The translations under genes were made by a program, and so were the position numbers. From Imbricaverruca yamaguchii (lineage: Eukaryota; Arthropoda; Thecostraca; Neoverrucidae), in NCBI GenBank assembly GCA_034440575.1, contig JAOTOL010001656.1, forward strand, positions 4,503,001-4,567,000: a stretch of 64,000 nt of DNA, written 5' to 3'. The notes below the pieces were generated by a model. That model saw only the letters and a list, made by a program, of their open reading frames with translations, was not told where the DNA came from and did no database searches. Positions 59,878-64,000 of this stretch are shown here, piece after piece; the stretch's first letter is position 1; each line of letters opens with the position of its first letter.

Positions 59878-60895
59878 CCATCTGGACGTCAGACTGGAGC
59901 CCATCTGGACATCAGACTGGAGCCCATCTGGACATCAGACTGGAGCCCATCTGGACATCAGACTGGAGCTGACGTGGACATCACACTGGAGCCCATCTGG
60001 ACGTCAGACTGGAGCCCATCTGGACATCAGACTGGAGCTGACGTGGACATCAGACTGGAGCCCATCTGGACATCAGACTGGAGCCCATCTGGACATCAGA
60101 CTGGAGCCCATCTGGACGTCAGACTGGAGCCCATCTGGACATCAGACTGGAGCCCATCTGGACATCAGACTGGAGCCCATCTGGACATCAGACTGGAGCC
60201 CATCTGGACGTCAGAATGGAGCCCATCTGGACGTCAGACTGGAGCCCATCTGGACGTCAGACTGGAGCCCATCTGGACATCGACTGGAGCCCACGGACTC
60301 GACTGGGCCCATCTGGACGTCGACTGGGCCCATCGTCGACTGGGCCCTCTGGACGTCGCTGGGCCCTCTGGACGCGACTGGGCCCCTGCGTGGCCATCTG
60401 GAGTCAGACTGGAGCCCATCTGGACGTCAGACTGGAACCCATCTGGACATCAGACTGGAGCTGACGTGGACATCAGACTGGAGCCCATCTGGACGTCAGA
60501 CTGGAGCCCATCTAGACGTCAGACTGGAGCCCATCTGGACGTCAGACTGGAGCCCATCTGGACGTCAGACTGGAGCCCACCTGGACGTCACACTGGAACC
60601 CATCTGGACATCAGACTGGATCCCATCGGGACGTCAGACTGGAGCCCATCTGGACATCAGACTGGAACCCATCTGGACATCAGACTGGAGCCCATCTGGA
60701 CGTCAGACTGGAGCCCATCTGGACGTCAGACTGGAGCTGACGTGGACGTCAAACTGGAGCTGATCTCGGGTGGTGCCGCGCCCATCTGGACGTCAGACTG
60801 GAGCCCATCTGGACGTCAGACTGGAGCTGACGTGGACGTCAAACTGGAGCTGATCTCGGGTGGTGCCGCGCCCATCTGGACGTCGCCAGATTGGT
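59878..60895. repeat. 23-bp minisatellite, about 42 copies
   Basis: Units are GAGCCCATCTGGACGTCAGA plus CTG, with GACATC and GAGCTGACGTGG variants. Shortened copies occur at 60280-60400. A longer block containing GCTGATCTCGGGTGGTGCCG is duplicated at 60756 and 60846. Confidence 0.96.
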
Positions 60896-61330
60896 CTGAC
60901 CGCTTTGTGAGGTTCTGTCCGCACCGGTACAACCGGTCGCGCGTGTTGCAACACATGCGGTAAGAGATGGCTGATCCAAATGGGGAATGTTTTAACTAAT
61001 TAGATATTTGAGCTTAGGAACGCATCGACGTCATTGGTCATACAGCGCCCAAACTGGTAACTGCATCCTGCGTATGTACGGTTCCTAACGTGTGGCAGCT
61101 GAACAGCTAATACGAACTGTGCACTTGAGTGAGGTCGTAGCCACGATAGCATCTGCGACATCGGTAAACATATGTGATGTAGCATTATCGGTGGTGGTTC
61201 GGGGAGCTGCGGAGCCTTCGGTAATTGATCGGAGAGATTTACATGTGCATCGTGAACCAAATTTACAATCATTACAAGGGACGACAACTGCCATGGGTTG
61301 TCACCGTGTTTGTTTTCTTGTGCTTTTTTT
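60896..61330. other. Intergenic segment
   Basis: No gene recognised. Confidence 0.4.
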
Positions 61331-61332
61331 CG

Positions 61333-61440
61333 AGCGGTGGGTGTGGAGCGGTGGGTGTGGAGCGGTGGGTGTGGAGCGGTGGGTGTGGAGCGGTGGGTGT
61401 GGAGCGGTGGGTGTGGAGCGGTGGGTGTGGAGCGGTGCGA
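61333..61440. repeat. 14-bp G-rich tandem repeat, about 8 copies
   Basis: Tandem GCGGTGGGTGTGGA units with all G-rich sequence on the + strand. Confidence 0.95.
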
Positions 61441-61770
61441 GCGGAGAGTGTGTGTACACAAATCATGATCATTGAGAAATTGCTGCATGTGTTAAGAGAT
61501 CTCCGCCGAGATCTGTGTAACAGACTGCACTCCAGTGAATGTCTGCTGTAAATGAATGCAGGGATGGTCCTGATCTACACTGCTGCCCATACCGAGGCTT
61601 GGAGTAAACCCGACTGACCTGGCGACAGACAGCAGCATGATATGCGCTCCATGACATCGGCTTCACTGTCAGCTAGACGTTGCCCATTGAGTAGTGTAAC
61701 GATATAGCGAACATATTTCAGCTCAGATCTGGTGAATAGTCCGTCGTATGAAGCGCATGCCCTGGGGAAG
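61441..61770. other. Intergenic segment
   Basis: No gene recognised. Confidence 0.4.
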
Positions 61771-62250
61771 ACGGCTGCTCCACTGTCCGATGCTGTGTGG
61801 GTGACTCCGGGTCAGTATCAGTAGTCAGTGTATGACTGTGAAGATGAAGACGGCTGCTCCACCGTCCGATGATGTGTGGGTGACTCCGGGTCAGTATGAG
61901 TAGTCAGTGTATGACTGTGAAGATGAAGACGGCTGCTCCACCGTCCGATGATGTGTGGGTGACTCCGGGTCAGTATGAGTAGTCAGTGTATGACTGTGAA
62001 GATGAAGACGGCTGCTCCACTGTCCGATGCTGTGTGGGTGACTCCGGGTCAGTATCCGTAGTCAGTGTATGACTGTGAAGATGAAGACGGCTGCTCCACT
62101 GTCCGATGCTGTGTGGGTGACTCCGGGTCAGTATCAGTAGTCAGTGTATGACTGTGAAGATGAAGATGGCTGCTCCACTGTCCGATGCTGTGTGGATGAC
62201 TCCGGGTCATTATCAGTAGTCAGTGTATGACTGTGAAGATGAGAGCGTGG
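61771..62250. repeat. 79-bp minisatellite, about 6 copies
   Basis: Units contain GAAGACGGCTGCTCCAC, GTGTGGGTGACTCCGGGTCA and AGTCAGTGTATGACTGTGAA, nearly identical. Confidence 0.95.
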
Positions 62251-62570
62251 GGATGGACTGAGATGAAGATGGGAGCGTGGAGTGTATGACGGAGGCTTGG
62301 AATCGATGTTTTAATAGCAACTACCACCAATTACCAGTATCAGATATCATTATGGACACTGGACGAAAGGCAGCAAGCGATGAAAACTGGGTGTATTCGA
62401 ATATGGCCCAGCGTGCATTGGTCGTGCTATTATTGATTACGGAGCTTTCAGATGCAATACATTCACGAAGCGGAAAAGAAAACCACCGTCATTCATAACA
62501 CTCTTGCGTCCTGCTCGGGCATCCGGGCTCCGGGTTCATTCAACGCATCCGGGTTCCAATCACGCCTGTG
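62251..62570. other. Intergenic segment
   Basis: No gene recognised. Confidence 0.4.
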
Positions 62571-62571
62571 C

Positions 62572-62800
62572 TAGCCGGCTGGTTGGCGGCCGGTTGGCGG
62601 CCGGTCGACGTCCGGTCGAAGTCCGGTTGGCGGCCGGTTGGCGGCCGGTCGGCATCCGGTTGGTGGCCGCTTGACGACTGGTTGGCGGCCGGTTGGCGAC
62701 CAGTTGAAGGCCGGTTTCCGACTAGCTGGCTGCCGGTTGACGTCCGGTTGGCGGTCGGTTGGCGACCAGTTGGTGGCCGGTTGGCGGCTGGTTACAGGAG
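62572..62800. repeat. 11-bp-based GGTTGGCGGCC repeat
   Basis: Degenerate tandem repetition of GGTTGGCGGCC and GGTTGGCGACCA words. Confidence 0.85.
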
Positions 62801-64000
62801 TACTCCATAACCCGCTGACCGGAGCAGCAGATGCAGTGGCAAAAACATTACATGTAACAACTGCTACGAGTACTCCATGGTAAAGTTTTTACTGGAAGCT
62901 CTCAAAAGTCCACAAATAAGTAACATGTGTACGTTTGAGAAAAAAAGTGAAGAATTTGAACACCCAACTAAAAAAGGTTATCATGGTTTTGAAAGAGTGA
63001 CGGTCGGGCTGGATCGGATTATTCGTTCGTGCTTTATGTCATTTGTGCATGGGAGTAGATCCGTTCGGGTTGCGCTGTTCCTCGCAATATTGTACGCATG
63101 ATGCGACACGTTAGTTATGAGAATATCAGAGTATGGAGTATAAGTGTATGAGGGTTACGGTTATGGTATAAGAGTTACTGTCCGTTGTAGGAGTAGGGAT
63201 TATTGCTCTCCTTACATGCATCCTCATGCATGTATGCTCATGTATGATCATGCATTAAAACACACACGAAAAGCTGAAGTAGTCACGGTAACGGCAGCTT
63301 CACTAAGTTGTGTCACTAAAGGCATTTAGCAAATACGCCCGCCGTATTTGGACTTAAAACAAGGTCCCGAATTACAGTCACGAATCCCACACAGGCTGCG
63401 CTAGCAGACCAACCAGCGACCGACTGTAGTGGGAAATCGATGGCAAGCTGAATGGACGCCAGACGAGCCTATTTTTGCAAGCATTTCAAGGAAAGATTGT
63501 GATGAAATTTTGCATGGGCGAGATGAGGTCCAGCTCTAAGTGGCTGCGCGAAAATGGTTAACGTTTGAAAAGTGTGACGGCTAGAACGCGACTGGATCGA
63601 TCGCTGGCGTAAACTTTGCTTCGTATGGATGTGCATGGGATTATATTCACCGGCACCTGCCCTCACTCGTAATTACTTAAGTGCATGTTGTGGATGCAAA
63701 CACGGCAGATTGTGATTTCTCAGCCAATCGTAATGTTTCTGACCTGCTGATATTGATAGTTCAGTTTCCAATCATAAGAACCAGGATCTCCGTCAGGCTG
63801 TGAATGGCAAGGCCGTCCGCCTCCAGAGCGAACTCTACCCCACCTACAATGATGGTGACAGTATTAGCATAGGGGAACAACTGAATTGCAGTCACCAAAA
63901 ATAATAGAGAACCAAGTTCTAGTCATTTGACATGGCCAGCCTCAGACGAGGCACCGGCAAGGGCTGCTGGCCGAGAGCTTGCCACTGACAATGACAGCCA
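62801..64000. other. Right-end intergenic segment
   Basis: Mostly AT-rich unique DNA with a short ATGCATG-rich stretch near 63220-63255. A possible coding-like frame at 63767-63901 is discussed as a finding. Confidence 0.35.

Overview
Eukaryotic genomic DNA from an animal, most likely an arthropod. The one confidently identified gene is a SoxC-group SOX transcription factor on the + strand. It has introns and arthropod-style SoxC sequence, with a TPYTDATQ / TKKH junction just before the HMG box. The rest is intron or intergenic DNA unusually rich in GC-rich minisatellites. A crustacean such as a barnacle is plausible but cannot be established from the sequence.

Layout. 1-755: upstream and 5' leader of SoxC. 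756-899: first coding exon (48 codons), ending in a consensus donor. 900-30217: a single phase-0 intron of about 29.3 kb, roughly half of it made of more than 25 unrelated tandem arrays (units of 5 to 79 bp, arrays up to 2.5 kb), plus one SINE insertion with a perfect 16-bp target-site duplication. 30218-31264: second coding exon with the HMG box, the linker and the SoxC C-terminal domain; the predicted protein is 396 aa. 31265-55260: no recognisable protein gene; more minisatellites, two copies of a tRNA-derived SINE on opposite strands (37564-37747 and 44746-44916), a cluster of AGGTCA half-sites (52.2-52.6 kb), and a 0.8-kb alternating purine-pyrimidine hexamer array. 55306-59545: a decayed Penelope-like retroelement on the - strand, with reverse transcriptase and GIY-YIG endonuclease remains. 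It is split by a 1.9-kb 45-bp minisatellite, sits inside a TA-rich microsatellite, and has hammerhead-ribozyme-like sequences at its ends. 59.5-64 kb: more tandem arrays and unassigned DNA.

Most long open frames in the window (up to more than 1,200 codons) are stop-free readings of GC-rich tandem repeats and are not annotated as genes. The strongest observations are the minisatellite-packed SoxC intron, the Penelope-like element with a nested minisatellite and inverted hammerhead-like termini, and the SINE family with visible target-site duplications.
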